From Gillisia sp. CAL575 (GTDB taxonomy: Bacteria; Bacteroidota; Bacteroidia; Flavobacteriales; Flavobacteriaceae), in assembly GCF_000403785.1 (NCBI RefSeq), contig NZ_APHJ01000025.1, positions 1 to 64,000 on the forward strand: a DNA stretch of 64,000 nucleotides, in the 5' to 3' direction. The notes below the pieces were generated by a model. The model saw only the letters and a program-made list of their open reading frames with translations. It searched no databases and had not been told where the DNA came from. Position numbers and translations under genes: made by a program. Below, piece after piece: positions 34,412 through 43,351 of this stretch. Numbering within the stretch: position 1 is the first letter of the stretch; each line of letters starts with the position of its first letter.

Positions 34412-35536
34412 ATGAATAAGTTTAAGAGAAGCGATAGATCCCGCCCTTATCTGAATATTTTGGATTTTATGATTCAGGAAAAGGCATTCTTAGCGCTAAT
34501 AATTATTGGAATTGTTTTAGCTGGAATCTTCACCGGCAACAGCCAAGCGGCAATGTGGCTTGGTTTCTTTTTTGCGGCTTACGCAACAGTTGCAAATGAT
34601 AGTATCCAGTCTTTAGGTACTTTTATAGAAAGTAATAAAACCAGGAGATGGTGGGTATTATGGCTTTATATTGGAGGGATTTTTCTAGCTACAGTTATCT
34701 TTAGCTGGGTTTATTTTGATGGGGATGTGACCTTTCAAAGACTTTTAAAACCCGATGGAACAACAAAATACCCTCATCCAGAAAATTTTAGTTTTTTCCA
34801 GATTATAGCTCCTTTGGTATTATTGATCCTTACTAGATTAAGAATGCCTGTTTCTACTACGTTCCTAATATTATCTGTATTTAGTGCAGATACATCAGGG
34901 ATAACATCTGTAGTGATGAAGAGTTTGTCGGGTTACGCTATGGCATTTATTTTATCTTTTGCCGTTTGGTATTTTTCCTATAATTTAATAAAGACGTTCT
35001 TTAAAAGCAGAAAGTTCCATAAAGGATGGAGTGTTGCACAGTGGATTGTAAGTGGATCTTTATGGGCAGTTTGGGTTATGCAAGACGGTGCCAATATCGC
35101 TGTGTATTTACCTAGACAACAAACTCTTACTCAGTTTATAATCTTTGCAACTACCATTTTTGCCGGACTTGGATTGCTGTTTTATTTACGAGGAGATAAA
35201 ATACAGAAAGTTGTAAGTGAAAAATCTAGGATCTCCGATATTCGTGCAGCTACTCTAGTAGATTTAACCTATGTTATTCTGCTTATCTATAAGCTTTTCA
35301 TAAGCACCGTGCCTATGAGTACAACCTGGTTGTTCTTAGGTATTATTGGAGGTCGTGAGATCGCGATTAGCCTTGCAAGAACTAAAAAAGGGAAGAAACA
35401 TCGTAAGAAAGCCGGTAAGATGATATTTAAAGATTTTGCTTATGCAATTATCGGGCTTACTATTTCTATTGCTTTAGCAGCTGCCGCTAACCCAAGTATT
35501 AGAGAGGCTATTTTAGAAGCGGTTGGTTTAAGATAA
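34412..35536 (+). CDS. divergent PiT-type phosphate transporter homologue
   Basis: 374 residues with about ten membrane helices. Two half-repeats carry worn versions of the PiT signature. The first has TVANDSIQSLGTF near 59-71 (compare GANDxxNAxG) and RLRMPVSTTF near 142-151 (compare LPVSTTH). The second has MQDGANIAVYLPR near 227 and VPMSTTWLFLGIIGGREIA near 299. This points to a Na+ or H+ coupled phosphate or anion carrier in the inner membrane. The second His of STTH is replaced in both halves, so the ion is uncertain. It is monocistronic between two terminators. Confidence 0.65.
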   Translation: MNKFKRSDRSRPYLNILDFMIQEKAFLALIIIGIVLAGIFTGNSQAAMWLGFFFAAYATVANDSIQSLGTFIESNKTRRWWVLWLYIGGIFLATVIFSWVYFDGDVTFQRLLKPDGTTKYPHPENFSFFQIIAPLVLLILTRLRMPVSTTFLILSVFSADTSGITSVVMKSLSGYAMAFILSFAVWYFSYNLIKTFFKSRKFHKGWSVAQWIVSGSLWAVWVMQDGANIAVYLPRQQTLTQFIIFATTIFAGLGLLFYLRGDKIQKVVSEKSRISDIRAATLVDLTYVILLIYKLFISTVPMSTTWLFLGIIGGREIAISLARTKKGKKHRKKAGKMIFKDFAYAIIGLTISIALAAAANPSIREAILEAVGLR

Positions 35537-35556
35537 CTCCCATATTCATACAATTT

Positions 35557-35590
35557 AAAAGATCGGGATTTTTAATCTCGATCTTTTTTT
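35557..35590 (+). terminator. terminator of the PiT-like gene
   Basis: AAAAGATCGgGAT and ATCtCGATCTTTTTTT hairpin, about 20 bp downstream of the stop. Confidence 0.88.
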
Positions 35591-35710
35591 GCATTTATAT
35601 TTTATGAGTTGGGAATATATGCTCGTTTGAAAAGATATTTCTACGGAAACCTTCATTATAAATTGAGCTTAATTAAATCACATTGGCTATTTTTATGAAA
35701 AATATTAAAT

Positions 35711-37342
35711 ATGCTTAACAAACTATCATTTTTAGGAATCTTGCTCATTCTTCTTATCTCTTGTAATTCTGAAGTAAAAAAGCAAGCGGACCTGCTGGTT
35801 TATAATGGAAATATTTATACTGTAGATTCCACTTTTTCCAAGGTTGAAGCTTTCGTAGTTATAGACGGCAAATTTCTAGAAACAGGAACTGCTGAAGCAC
35901 TTCAGGAAAAATATGATTTTAAAGAAAAATTGGATGCAGAGGGGAAAACTATTCTTCCTGGGCTAATAGATGCGCATGCTCATTTCTATAGAATGGGATT
36001 ACAGCAACAAAAAGTAGATTTAACAGGAACCAATAGTTTTGATGAAGTTTTGGATAGAATAATTGCATTTCAGAAAGAGCGAAATGTGAATTTTATAACT
36101 GGTAGAGGTTGGGATCAGAATGATTGGGAAGTAAAGGAATTTCCTTCCAAGGAGAAATTAGATAGTTTATTCCCTGATACTCCCGTTGCGATTACCAGAA
36201 TAGATGGTCATGCTTTATTAGTAAATCAAGCAGCTTTAGATAAGGCAGGAATTACTTTAAAGACTAAAGCTGAAGGTGGTGCTATTGAAGTTAAGAATGG
36301 AAAGCTTACAGGAATTCTAATAGATAACCCTATGAGTCTTGTTTACGATTCTGTTGAAGAACCTTCAAAAAAGGAGCAGATTCAGGCGTTAATGGATGCT
36401 CAAAAAATCTCATTTAGTTATGGATTAACTACTGTGGTGGATGCTGGAATAGATAAAAAAACAATTCAGCTAATAGACAGTTTACAAAAGGCTGGGAGTT
36501 TAAAGACTCGTATCTATGCGATGGTAAGTAATACAAAGGAAAACCTCGATTTTTACCTTGGAAAGGAGCCTGTTAAAACAGATAGATTAAACGTGCGTTC
36601 TGTGAAGTTTTATGGTGATGGTGCATTAGGATCTAGAGGAGCTGCCTTGAAAGAACCATATTCAGATCTTGAAGGACATTATGGTGCATTGTTATCTCCA
36701 GTGGCAGAGTTTAAGAAAACAGCACAAAGAATAGCAGATTCCAAATTTCAAATGAATACTCATGCCATCGGAGATTCTGCTAACAGATTAGTGCTCGAAA
36801 CTTATGATGAATTATTAAAGGGAAAGAAAGATCGAAGATGGAGAGTAGAACATGCTCAGGTAATAGATTCCGCAGACTTTAAATACTTCAGCAAAAACAT
36901 AATACCATCGGTACAGCCAACTCATGCCACCAGTGATATGTATTGGGCAGAAGATAGGCTAGGAGCCAAAAGAATTAAGGGTGCCTATGCTTTTAAGAAA
37001 CTACTAGATCAGGCTGAAATCATTGCCTTGGGAACAGATTTTCCAGTAGAAGAAGTAAGTCCTTTTTATACATTTTATGCTTCTACAGCTAGAAAAGATC
37101 TCAAAAACTATCCAGAGGCTGGTTATAGAATGGAACAGGCACTATCTAGAGAGGAAACCTTGAAAGGAATGACTATTTGGGCAGCGTATAGCAATTTTGA
37201 GGAAGGTGAAAAAGGAAGTATTGAGACAGGTAAATTTGCCGATTTCATAATCCTCGATAAGAATATAATGGAAGTGAATGAGAATGAAATTCCGAATATC
37301 AAGGTATTAAAAACATATGTGAATGGAGAAAAAGTGTATTAA
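35711..37342 (+). CDS. amidohydrolase-family lipoprotein (YtcJ-like)
   Basis: 543 residues. Lipoprotein signal with Cys18 (LLISC). The composite beta-sandwich start is DLLVYNGNIYTVDSTFSKVEAFVV, and the metal-binding HAH lies at 89-91 (LIDAHAHF). Later ligands are in MNTHAIGDSAN, VEHAQVID and LGTDFPVE. It belongs to the amidohydrolase_3 group with YtcJ-like enzymes, zinc-dependent hydrolases of amide or formamide bonds. The lipid anchor suggests a periplasmic or surface location. The natural substrate is unknown. It stands alone. Confidence 0.88.
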   Translation: MLNKLSFLGILLILLISCNSEVKKQADLLVYNGNIYTVDSTFSKVEAFVVIDGKFLETGTAEALQEKYDFKEKLDAEGKTILPGLIDAHAHFYRMGLQQQKVDLTGTNSFDEVLDRIIAFQKERNVNFITGRGWDQNDWEVKEFPSKEKLDSLFPDTPVAITRIDGHALLVNQAALDKAGITLKTKAEGGAIEVKNGKLTGILIDNPMSLVYDSVEEPSKKEQIQALMDAQKISFSYGLTTVVDAGIDKKTIQLIDSLQKAGSLKTRIYAMVSNTKENLDFYLGKEPVKTDRLNVRSVKFYGDGALGSRGAALKEPYSDLEGHYGALLSPVAEFKKTAQRIADSKFQMNTHAIGDSANRLVLETYDELLKGKKDRRWRVEHAQVIDSADFKYFSKNIIPSVQPTHATSDMYWAEDRLGAKRIKGAYAFKKLLDQAEIIALGTDFPVEEVSPFYTFYASTARKDLKNYPEAGYRMEQALSREETLKGMTIWAAYSNFEEGEKGSIETGKFADFIILDKNIMEVNENEIPNIKVLKTYVNGEKVY

Positions 37343-37378
37343 TTTTCTAATATTCAATTTGCAGATAATGTATAGTGC

Positions 37379-37450
37379 TTGTTAGACAAGGCTTGTTTGA
37401 GTCATAAATTAGATGACAATTTTTGAGCCTCGAAAGGTTTAGTCTAACAA
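37379..37450. repeat. short inverted repeat in the convergent intergenic region
   Basis: TTGTTAGAC (37379-37387) and GTCTAACAA (37442-37450) are exact complements separated by 54 bp. No T-run follows. Between the amidohydrolase stop and the metalloprotease stop nothing else stands out. Confidence 0.3.
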
Positions 37451-37563
37451 CATTTTGAAATTCATAATAACAATGATGTTATCCTGAATTGAAATTATTA
37501 AAATAAGTATTTCGGAAAGAATACTACTTAATATATTATTTCTTGATGTTCGTGCAATCTTAA

Positions 37564-38340
37564 TTATCTACCACCATTGGCAACAAGGTCGTTCACACAA
37601 AGATCGTCTAGTTCTGGGATTCTATTTTCAACCATGTCTATAATACTTGATCCAAATTCTATATTAGATGCCATTAAACAGGCATTTACATTGCAATGCG
37701 CAGCGTTTTCTGGGTCTAAATGGTCTACTTGCATAGGTGATCCTACATTTACTAACCCGAATAAATGACCAAATTCATGATTAAGAACAGCAGTTTCTAC
37801 ATCGCTTTTAGATACAGAACTAGAATTACTTGCTATTTTCTCTAAAGTTTTACCGTAGAGAACTACAGATGTATTTCTAAAGGCAGAACCCAATACTACT
37901 TTCCCATCTTCATCATTTTCATTGCTTCCATCAGCTACATAAATAAATACAGCGATTTCATCACCCGCATTATAAATTGAACGCTCATCTGCCTCTAATT
38001 TGGCAATTTCTTCAATAGAAAAAGGAGCTAAATTAGAGCTTGCTACCGCTCGAATGTTAACATTCACCCCATCTGGCTTATATGTGTGTTTTTGTAAGAA
38101 TTGCTTTAAATTATTAATAGCAGCATCTGTCGGCTTAAATCCTGTCACATAGACTATCTCAATAGTTAATGAGGTGAATTTAGCATCGCTTAAAAGATCA
38201 TTTGCAGAAGCTCCTAAAGATCTTAAATTTGCGCTTTTATCAACCCGTGGCGTTTCGTTATCTGTATTTGTTGAGTCTTTGGAACATGCAACTATTAAAA
38301 GAAGAGCAATAATCGGCAGTACTATTTTTTGGATCTTCAT
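37564..38340 (-). CDS. zinc metalloprotease-like lipoprotein
   Basis: 258 residues with a lipobox at Cys19 (IVAC). The zinc motif HEFGH is at 188-192 in NHEFGHLFGLVNVGSPM, with the metzincin-like Gly-Leu after it. Where classic metzincins have the third His (HExxHxxGxxH) this protein has Asn198. The third ligand may be His207 or His215, both in the VDHLDPENAAHCNVNACLM stretch. That stretch also has two Cys that could form a disulfide and a Met at 223 in Met-turn position. Probably a periplasmic or surface protease of a Bacteroidota-specific group. Confidence 0.7.
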   Translation of the reverse strand: MKIQKIVLPIIALLLIVACSKDSTNTDNETPRVDKSANLRSLGASANDLLSDAKFTSLTIEIVYVTGFKPTDAAINNLKQFLQKHTYKPDGVNVNIRAVASSNLAPFSIEEIAKLEADERSIYNAGDEIAVFIYVADGSNENDEDGKVVLGSAFRNTSVVLYGKTLEKIASNSSSVSKSDVETAVLNHEFGHLFGLVNVGSPMQVDHLDPENAAHCNVNACLMASNIEFGSSIIDMVENRIPELDDLCVNDLVANGGR

Positions 38341-38428
38341 GATATATTTTGAATAAAGAATTATTTAAATTTAATTATAATTAGCCTAACTAAGATAACA
38401 AGGCTTCCAAATATTTACGTGCTTCTGC

Positions 38429-39166
38429 CTATAAAGGTTTTAAAATTGCCAAATAATCATAATGTTCGCCTTTCTTTAAAAGTTCACAGCTAAAATTATT
38501 TCCTTCTGCAGCAAGTGCTAAGCTGCTATAGTCTAAGTATAACCAAGAAAATTCGCTAGATCGTTCTCCTTTATAACTAATACTGAACTCTAATTCTCCA
38601 TAATAAGGAGCATCTGGATCTATCCAAATTCCACCATCTTCATCTGGATCAAATAGATAACTAAGGTCTGAGGAGTCAATTATAATCTGACCATTCTTAG
38701 AAAGAAGGCTTTTTGAATGTTGAAAAAAACGATCTAGATTTTCCAATTTTCCAATAATTCCTGTACCATTCATTAATAAAAGAATAGTGTCAAATTTTTC
38801 ATTTTCTAAATTGAAATAGTCAATCTTCCTTGCGTCCTTAATTCCTCGCGCTTTGCAAATTTCCAATGCACCCTCAGAAATATCTATAGCGGTGACCTCT
38901 AAATTTTTGTCTTTCTGAAGAAATAAAGCATGGCTTCCAGCGCCGCATCCAACATCAAGAATTCTTCCTGAAGCCTTTTCTAAGGCAGCTTGTTCTAAGG
39001 GTGGCATCTCTTTGAAATTTCGAAATAAATATGGGACTAAGATCTCATCATCATCAAAATCTGGAGAGTGCACCAAGATTGGGGTTTCATCTTGCTGCTG
39101 ATAATATGCTGAGATAGCCTTACCAAACACATCTATTGCAGCCTTGTTGCTTACTTGCTTCTTCAT
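38429..39166 (-). CDS. SAM-dependent class I methyltransferase
   Basis: About 245 residues from ATG 39166. The open frame reaches 39277, but that would run through the divergent gene's start, and the protein-like sequence begins MKKQVSNKAAIDVFGKAISAYY. SAM-binding motif I is RILDVGCGAGSHALFL, followed by VTAIDISEGALEIC, DTILLLMNGTGIIGKL and a closing beta-rich part. The acceptor is unknown. It is divergent from a cysteine-cluster protein gene, with only 12 bp between the start codons. Confidence 0.85.
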   Translation of the reverse strand: MKKQVSNKAAIDVFGKAISAYYQQQDETPILVHSPDFDDDEILVPYLFRNFKEMPPLEQAALEKASGRILDVGCGAGSHALFLQKDKNLEVTAIDISEGALEICKARGIKDARKIDYFNLENEKFDTILLLMNGTGIIGKLENLDRFFQHSKSLLSKNGQIIIDSSDLSYLFDPDEDGGIWIDPDAPYYGELEFSISYKGERSSEFSWLYLDYSSLALAAEGNNFSCELLKKGEHYDYLAILKPL

Positions 39167-39173
39167 ATCTTTG
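39144..39173 (+). promoter_or_regulatory. promoter of the YkgJ-type gene, likely giving a leaderless mRNA
   Basis: TTG at 39144-39146, 19 bp, TATCTTTG at 39166-39173: a textbook Bacteroidota promoter. The ATG follows at 39179, 5 bp after the -7 element, so transcription should start at or next to the start codon. The promoter lies inside the first codons of the divergent methyltransferase gene. Confidence 0.65.
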
Positions 39174-39178
39174 TGCTT

Positions 39179-39676
39179 ATGGAAGAAATTTTGAAAGATC
39201 TCCCGAAAAAGGCCAAAGATAAGCATAACGAGAATAAAAAGTTCTTTGCAAAACTGCGTAAAAAGCCGCCAAAACATTTGGACTTACAAATGCAAGAATT
39301 GCATGAAGAAGAGTTTAAGCGCACAGATTGTCTTAGCTGTGCTAATTGTTGTAAAACAACAGGTCCTTTATTTACCAATAAAGATATAGAACGAATCGCA
39401 AAGCATTTCCGCCAAAAACCAGTTCAATTTATTGAAACTTACTTAAGGGTAGATGAGGATAATGATCATGTATTACAACAGGTTCCCTGTACTTTCTTAG
39501 GTGAAGATAATTATTGTTCTATTTATGAAGTACGTCCAAAAGCTTGCAGAGAATATCCACATACCGATAGAAAAGATTTTCATAAAATATCAAACATTAC
39601 CTTAAATAATACCGCTATATGCCCTGCCGCTTATAATATTGTAGAGGAGATGAAGAGAAGGATCAAATTAAAATAG
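39179..39676 (+). CDS. YkgJ-family cysteine-cluster protein
   Basis: About 165 residues from ATG 39179. Cysteines are arranged as CLSCANCC near 51-58, then VPCTFLGEDNYCSIYEVRPKACREYP, and a last Cys in TAICPAAYNI. This is the zinc- or iron-sulfur-chelating (CxxCxxCC...C...C...C) pattern of the YkgJ family, whose biochemical role is unsettled. The N-terminal ~45 residues are highly charged. The upstream in-frame Met at 39155 is not used if the promoter at 39144-39173 is right. Confidence 0.85.
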   Translation: MEEILKDLPKKAKDKHNENKKFFAKLRKKPPKHLDLQMQELHEEEFKRTDCLSCANCCKTTGPLFTNKDIERIAKHFRQKPVQFIETYLRVDEDNDHVLQQVPCTFLGEDNYCSIYEVRPKACREYPHTDRKDFHKISNITLNNTAICPAAYNIVEEMKRRIKLK

Positions 39677-39750
39677 AGCGGAGTTTTTTAAATTTTTAAA
39701 GGAGTGAAGATTTAATAAAGCATTCGAAAATCCGTGACATTTTTTAAATA

Positions 39751-41016
39751 TTAGTTATAAAGTAAATACTTTTCTCTTTTGTTTTTAAATGTTGATAGAC
39801 CTTCTTGCCAGGTAGCTTTAATTTCTTCTGATGTCATTCCTGTTTCAATTTGCTTTTGCAATTCTGTGCCACCAGCAAGTTTCGTGAAAAATGAATTAAA
39901 GAAATTTTTCTGATCTTCAGTATTCTCATATGCGTTAATGAGCCATTTTAAATTGATCTCATTAAGACTATGAATATTGCTAAGGTCTTCTCCATAACAA
40001 AGTTTTCCTAAATGTTTCGGGTTTTTAGCTCCATCTAAAGATTGTGGTGTATAAGAGTAGTTAAAGCTTTCCTTGTTTAAAAAAGGAGAACCATAAACTT
40101 GAAATTGTTTGTTGGTTCCTCTTCCTGCATTCACATTTGTGCCTTCAAAAAAGCATAAACTAGGGTATAAATTAATAGCTTTGGAATTGGGTAAATTTGG
40201 TGAGGGTTTTACAGGAAGATCATAATTAAGATCATGTGTATAATTCTCCATTTTAATAACTTGTAGGTCACACTGAATTCCATTTTTCAACCATTTCTCG
40301 CCGTTAATCATCTTTGCATATTCACCCATGGTTAATCCATGAACCACTGGAATTGGATGCATTCCTACAAAACTACTATGAGCTGGATTTAAAATTGGGC
40401 CATCAATATAATCTCCATTAGGATTAGGTCTATCCAGAATAATAAGTTGAATATTATTTTCTGCACTAGCTTCCATCACATAGTGTAAAGATGAAATGTA
40501 GGTATAGAATCTGGCGCCTACATCTTGGAGATCAAAAATTAGAACATCAATATCCTTTAATTGCTCTGGCTTTGGTTTTTTATTGTCTCCGTAAAGCGAA
40601 ATAATTGGAAGTCCGGTTTTTAAATCTTTACCGTCTTTAATCGTTTCTCCCGCATCTGCAGTACCACGAAAACCATGTTCTGGCGAAAAAATTCGTAAAA
40701 CATCGAGATTTAAAGAAACCAAAGAATCAACCACGTGAGTGTAAGTTGAATTTTCATTTTCTGTTGAATTTTTCAGGATCAAACTACTTTGATTTCCAAC
40801 AATTCCAATTTTTTTGTTTTTTAGAAGCGGGAGGTAAACTTCCATGTTATTGGCTCCAAGAACTAATTTCGCCGAGTTAGTTTCAGCAGAAATAATGGAA
40901 TCTTTTTCCTTAGTACTATCCGTGTTTTCTGAGTTGATTTGCCCTGAACTCCTTCCGCAGGAAACTGTAAGCATAAGAACGAATAAAAATGTATTTTTGA
41001 AGAATCTATAAACCAT
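39751..41016 (-). CDS. DUF1343 lipoprotein, NamZ-like exo-beta-N-acetylmuramidase
   Basis: 421 residues with a lipobox at Cys20 (TVSC). The DUF1343 core is clear: KKIGIVGNQSSL, FSPEHGFRGTADAGE, DLQDVGARFYTYISSLHYVMEA, ILDRPNPNGDYIDGP and SPNLPN. Family members were shown to be exo-acting beta-N-acetylmuramidases (NamZ) that remove MurNAc from peptidoglycan fragments. Here the protein is probably anchored on the periplasmic side and recycles cell-wall fragments. It is divergent from a LolC/E-like permease gene, 9 bp between start codons. Confidence 0.88.
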   Translation of the reverse strand: MVYRFFKNTFLFVLMLTVSCGRSSGQINSENTDSTKEKDSIISAETNSAKLVLGANNMEVYLPLLKNKKIGIVGNQSSLILKNSTENENSTYTHVVDSLVSLNLDVLRIFSPEHGFRGTADAGETIKDGKDLKTGLPIISLYGDNKKPKPEQLKDIDVLIFDLQDVGARFYTYISSLHYVMEASAENNIQLIILDRPNPNGDYIDGPILNPAHSSFVGMHPIPVVHGLTMGEYAKMINGEKWLKNGIQCDLQVIKMENYTHDLNYDLPVKPSPNLPNSKAINLYPSLCFFEGTNVNAGRGTNKQFQVYGSPFLNKESFNYSYTPQSLDGAKNPKHLGKLCYGEDLSNIHSLNEINLKWLINAYENTEDQKNFFNSFFTKLAGGTELQKQIETGMTSEEIKATWQEGLSTFKNKREKYLLYN

Positions 41017-41025
41017 GAATTTATC

Positions 41026-42261
41026 TTGAATTTCGAATTTTTTATAGCCAAACGGCTTATAAGGGCAAAGAAGTATAAAAGTAGTATTTCTGCACCGATT
41101 ATAAAAATTGCAATTTCAGCAATAGCTATTGGCGTGATCATGATGCTGGTTTCTTTTGCTACAGGAATGGGACTTCAGGTCAAAATACGTGAAAAAATAG
41201 CGACTTTTAATGGTCATATCACCATTCAGAGTTACGATAATAATAGTTCTCAAGTGTCATTAATGCCTGTTTCCCTTGAGCAGGATTTTTATCCAGAATT
41301 TAAATCTGTTGATGGTATTACACATGTTCAGGCAGTTGCGACAAAGGCTGGTATAATTAGAACTGAAACCGATTTTGAAGGGGTTGTGGTAAAAGGAGTC
41401 GGGGCAGATTTTAAATGGGAAAACTTTACCGATTTTTTGGTAGCAGGAGAATTGCCAGATTATACAGATAAGCTAAATGAAGATGTCCTTATTTCTCAAT
41501 ATATCTCAAATAGATTAGGTTTTAAAGTTGGCGATAAAATTATCACCTATTTTCTTAGAGAAGATGCCAGCAAACCACCATTGCTAAGAGCTTTTATAAT
41601 TAAAGGAATCTATAATTCAGGATTTAAAGAGTTTGATGAACTTTATATGTTATCAGATATTAGACATATTCAGCGAATAAATGGCTGGAAAAAAAATCAG
41701 GTAGGAGGATTTGAAGTTTTTATAGAAGATTTTAATGATCTAGATGCAAAGGGCGCCGAGGTTTATGATAATACCAATTCTTTTCTAGATACTCAAACGA
41801 TAAAGCAGAAGTATGCCTCTATTTTCGAATGGCTTTCTTTATTCGATTTTAATATTGCACTCATTATAGGTATAATGATCTTAGTTGCTGGAATAAATAT
41901 GATTACTGCACTCCTAGTTCTAATTCTCGAACGCACACAGATGATTGGGATATTAAAGGCACTTGGAGGTAGTGATTGGAGTATTAGAAAGATCTTTTTG
42001 TATAATGCATCCTATTTAATTCTATTAGGCTTGTTCTGGGGAAACCTTATAGGACTAGGCCTGCTTTTCATTCAGAAGTATTTTAAACTGTTCCCATTAA
42101 ATCCAGAAACCTATTATGTGACAGAAGTTCCTGTATATATTGGTTGGGAATATATTCTAGGTGTTAATATTGGGACTTTGATCTTATGTCTTCTTATGTT
42201 ATTGATCCCTTCCATAATAATCACAAAGATCTCACCTGTAAAAGCAATGAAATTTGACTAG
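41026..42261 (+). CDS. LolC/LolE-like ABC transporter permease
   Basis: 411 residues. One N-terminal membrane helix (IIKIAISAIAIGVIMMLVSFATG) is followed by a large periplasmic domain of about 220 residues, then three helices near 280-400 (ALIIGIMILVAGINMITALLVLILERTQMIGILKALGGSDWSIRKIFL), the FtsX/MacB-type domain. This matches lipoprotein-releasing LolC/E proteins. The start is TTG at 41026, because the family begins with NFEFFIAKRL just after it and no ATG is available. A -7 element TATTTTTG lies at 40992-40999. The ATPase partner is not in the window. Confidence 0.85.
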   Translation: MNFEFFIAKRLIRAKKYKSSISAPIIKIAISAIAIGVIMMLVSFATGMGLQVKIREKIATFNGHITIQSYDNNSSQVSLMPVSLEQDFYPEFKSVDGITHVQAVATKAGIIRTETDFEGVVVKGVGADFKWENFTDFLVAGELPDYTDKLNEDVLISQYISNRLGFKVGDKIITYFLREDASKPPLLRAFIIKGIYNSGFKEFDELYMLSDIRHIQRINGWKKNQVGGFEVFIEDFNDLDAKGAEVYDNTNSFLDTQTIKQKYASIFEWLSLFDFNIALIIGIMILVAGINMITALLVLILERTQMIGILKALGGSDWSIRKIFLYNASYLILLGLFWGNLIGLGLLFIQKYFKLFPLNPETYYVTEVPVYIGWEYILGVNIGTLILCLLMLLIPSIIITKISPVKAMKFD

Positions 42262-42298
42262 CTTTTGAAAGAAGTGATTTACAGATTTCCTTAAAACC

Positions 42299-42329
42299 TT
42301 GCAAAGTGATATTTTGAAGAGTACCTTTG
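42299..42329 (+). promoter_or_regulatory. promoter of the cystathionine-synthase-like gene
   Basis: TTG at 42299-42301, 20 bp, TACCTTTG at 42322-42329. The ATG is 18 bp further on. Confidence 0.65.
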
Positions 42330-42347
42330 CGCCTTCAAAAATAAAAT

Positions 42348-43328
42348 ATGGAATACGCTGAAAATATATTAGGAACCATTGGGAATACGCCATTGGTGAA
42401 AATGAATAAGCTTACTGCAGAGATCGATGCATTAGTGCTAGCGAAATATGAAACTTTTAACCCGGGGAATTCTGCAAAGGATAGAATGGCAGTTAAAATG
42501 ATCGAAGATGCTGAAGCTAGTGGAAAACTTCAACCAGGAGGAACTATAATAGAAGGAACATCCGGGAATACAGGAATGGGATTGGCACTTGTTGCAATTA
42601 TCAAGGGTTATAAAATGATTTGCGTGCTAAGTGATAAGCAGAGCAAGGAAAAGATGGATATTCTTAGAGCTGTTGGAAGTGAAGTTGTTGTGTGTCCAAC
42701 AGATGTAGACCCAACAGATCCAAGATCTTATTATTCAACCTCAAAGCGTTTAGCTGCCGAAACTCCAAATTCTTGGTATGTAAATCAATATGATAATCCG
42801 TCTAATGCACAAGCTCATTATGAAAGTACAGGTCCAGAAATTTGGAAACAAACAGATGGTAAAATTACACATTTTGTGGTTGGAGTAGGGACTGGTGGAA
42901 CCATTTCTGGTGTTGCAAAATATTTAAAAGAGCAAAATCCAAACATCAAGATCTGGGGAATAGATACTTATGGATCTGTATTTAAAAAATATCATGAAAC
43001 TGGGATCTTCGACGAGAATGAAATATATTCTTATGTTACTGAAGGAATTGGGGAAGATATTCTTCCTGAAAATGTGGATTTTTCATTAATAGATGGTTTC
43101 ACGAAAGTAACCGATAAAGATGCCGCAGTCTATACACGTAGATTGGCAAAAGAAGAAGGAATGTTCCTTGGAAATAGTGCTGGAGCTGCTGTAAAAGGTC
43201 TTCTTCAGTTAAAAGAGCATTTTAAGAAAGATGATGTAGTTGTAGTTTTATTCCATGATCATGGAAGTAGATATGTAGGCAAAATGTTTAATGACGAATG
43301 GATGAAGAAAATGGGATATATAGAATAG
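42348..43328 (+). CDS. PLP-dependent cysteine synthase / cystathionine beta-synthase-like enzyme
   Basis: 326 residues of the fold-type II PLP family. The cofactor Lys is in FNPGNSAKDR (Lys44). The substrate loop is EGTSGNTGMGLA and the phosphate cradle is VGTGGTISGVAKYL. The sequence, with SDKQSKEKMDILRAVGSEVVVCPTDVDPTDPRSYY and YVTEGIGEDILPENVDF, is closer to the catalytic core of cystathionine beta-synthases than to CysK, but the regulatory CBS domains are missing. It makes cysteine or cystathionine from serine derivatives. Cytoplasmic and monocistronic. Confidence 0.88.
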   Translation: MEYAENILGTIGNTPLVKMNKLTAEIDALVLAKYETFNPGNSAKDRMAVKMIEDAEASGKLQPGGTIIEGTSGNTGMGLALVAIIKGYKMICVLSDKQSKEKMDILRAVGSEVVVCPTDVDPTDPRSYYSTSKRLAAETPNSWYVNQYDNPSNAQAHYESTGPEIWKQTDGKITHFVVGVGTGGTISGVAKYLKEQNPNIKIWGIDTYGSVFKKYHETGIFDENEIYSYVTEGIGEDILPENVDFSLIDGFTKVTDKDAAVYTRRLAKEEGMFLGNSAGAAVKGLLQLKEHFKKDDVVVVLFHDHGSRYVGKMFNDEWMKKMGYIE

Positions 43329-43351
43329 ACCAATTTTTAGAAACATTAGGG

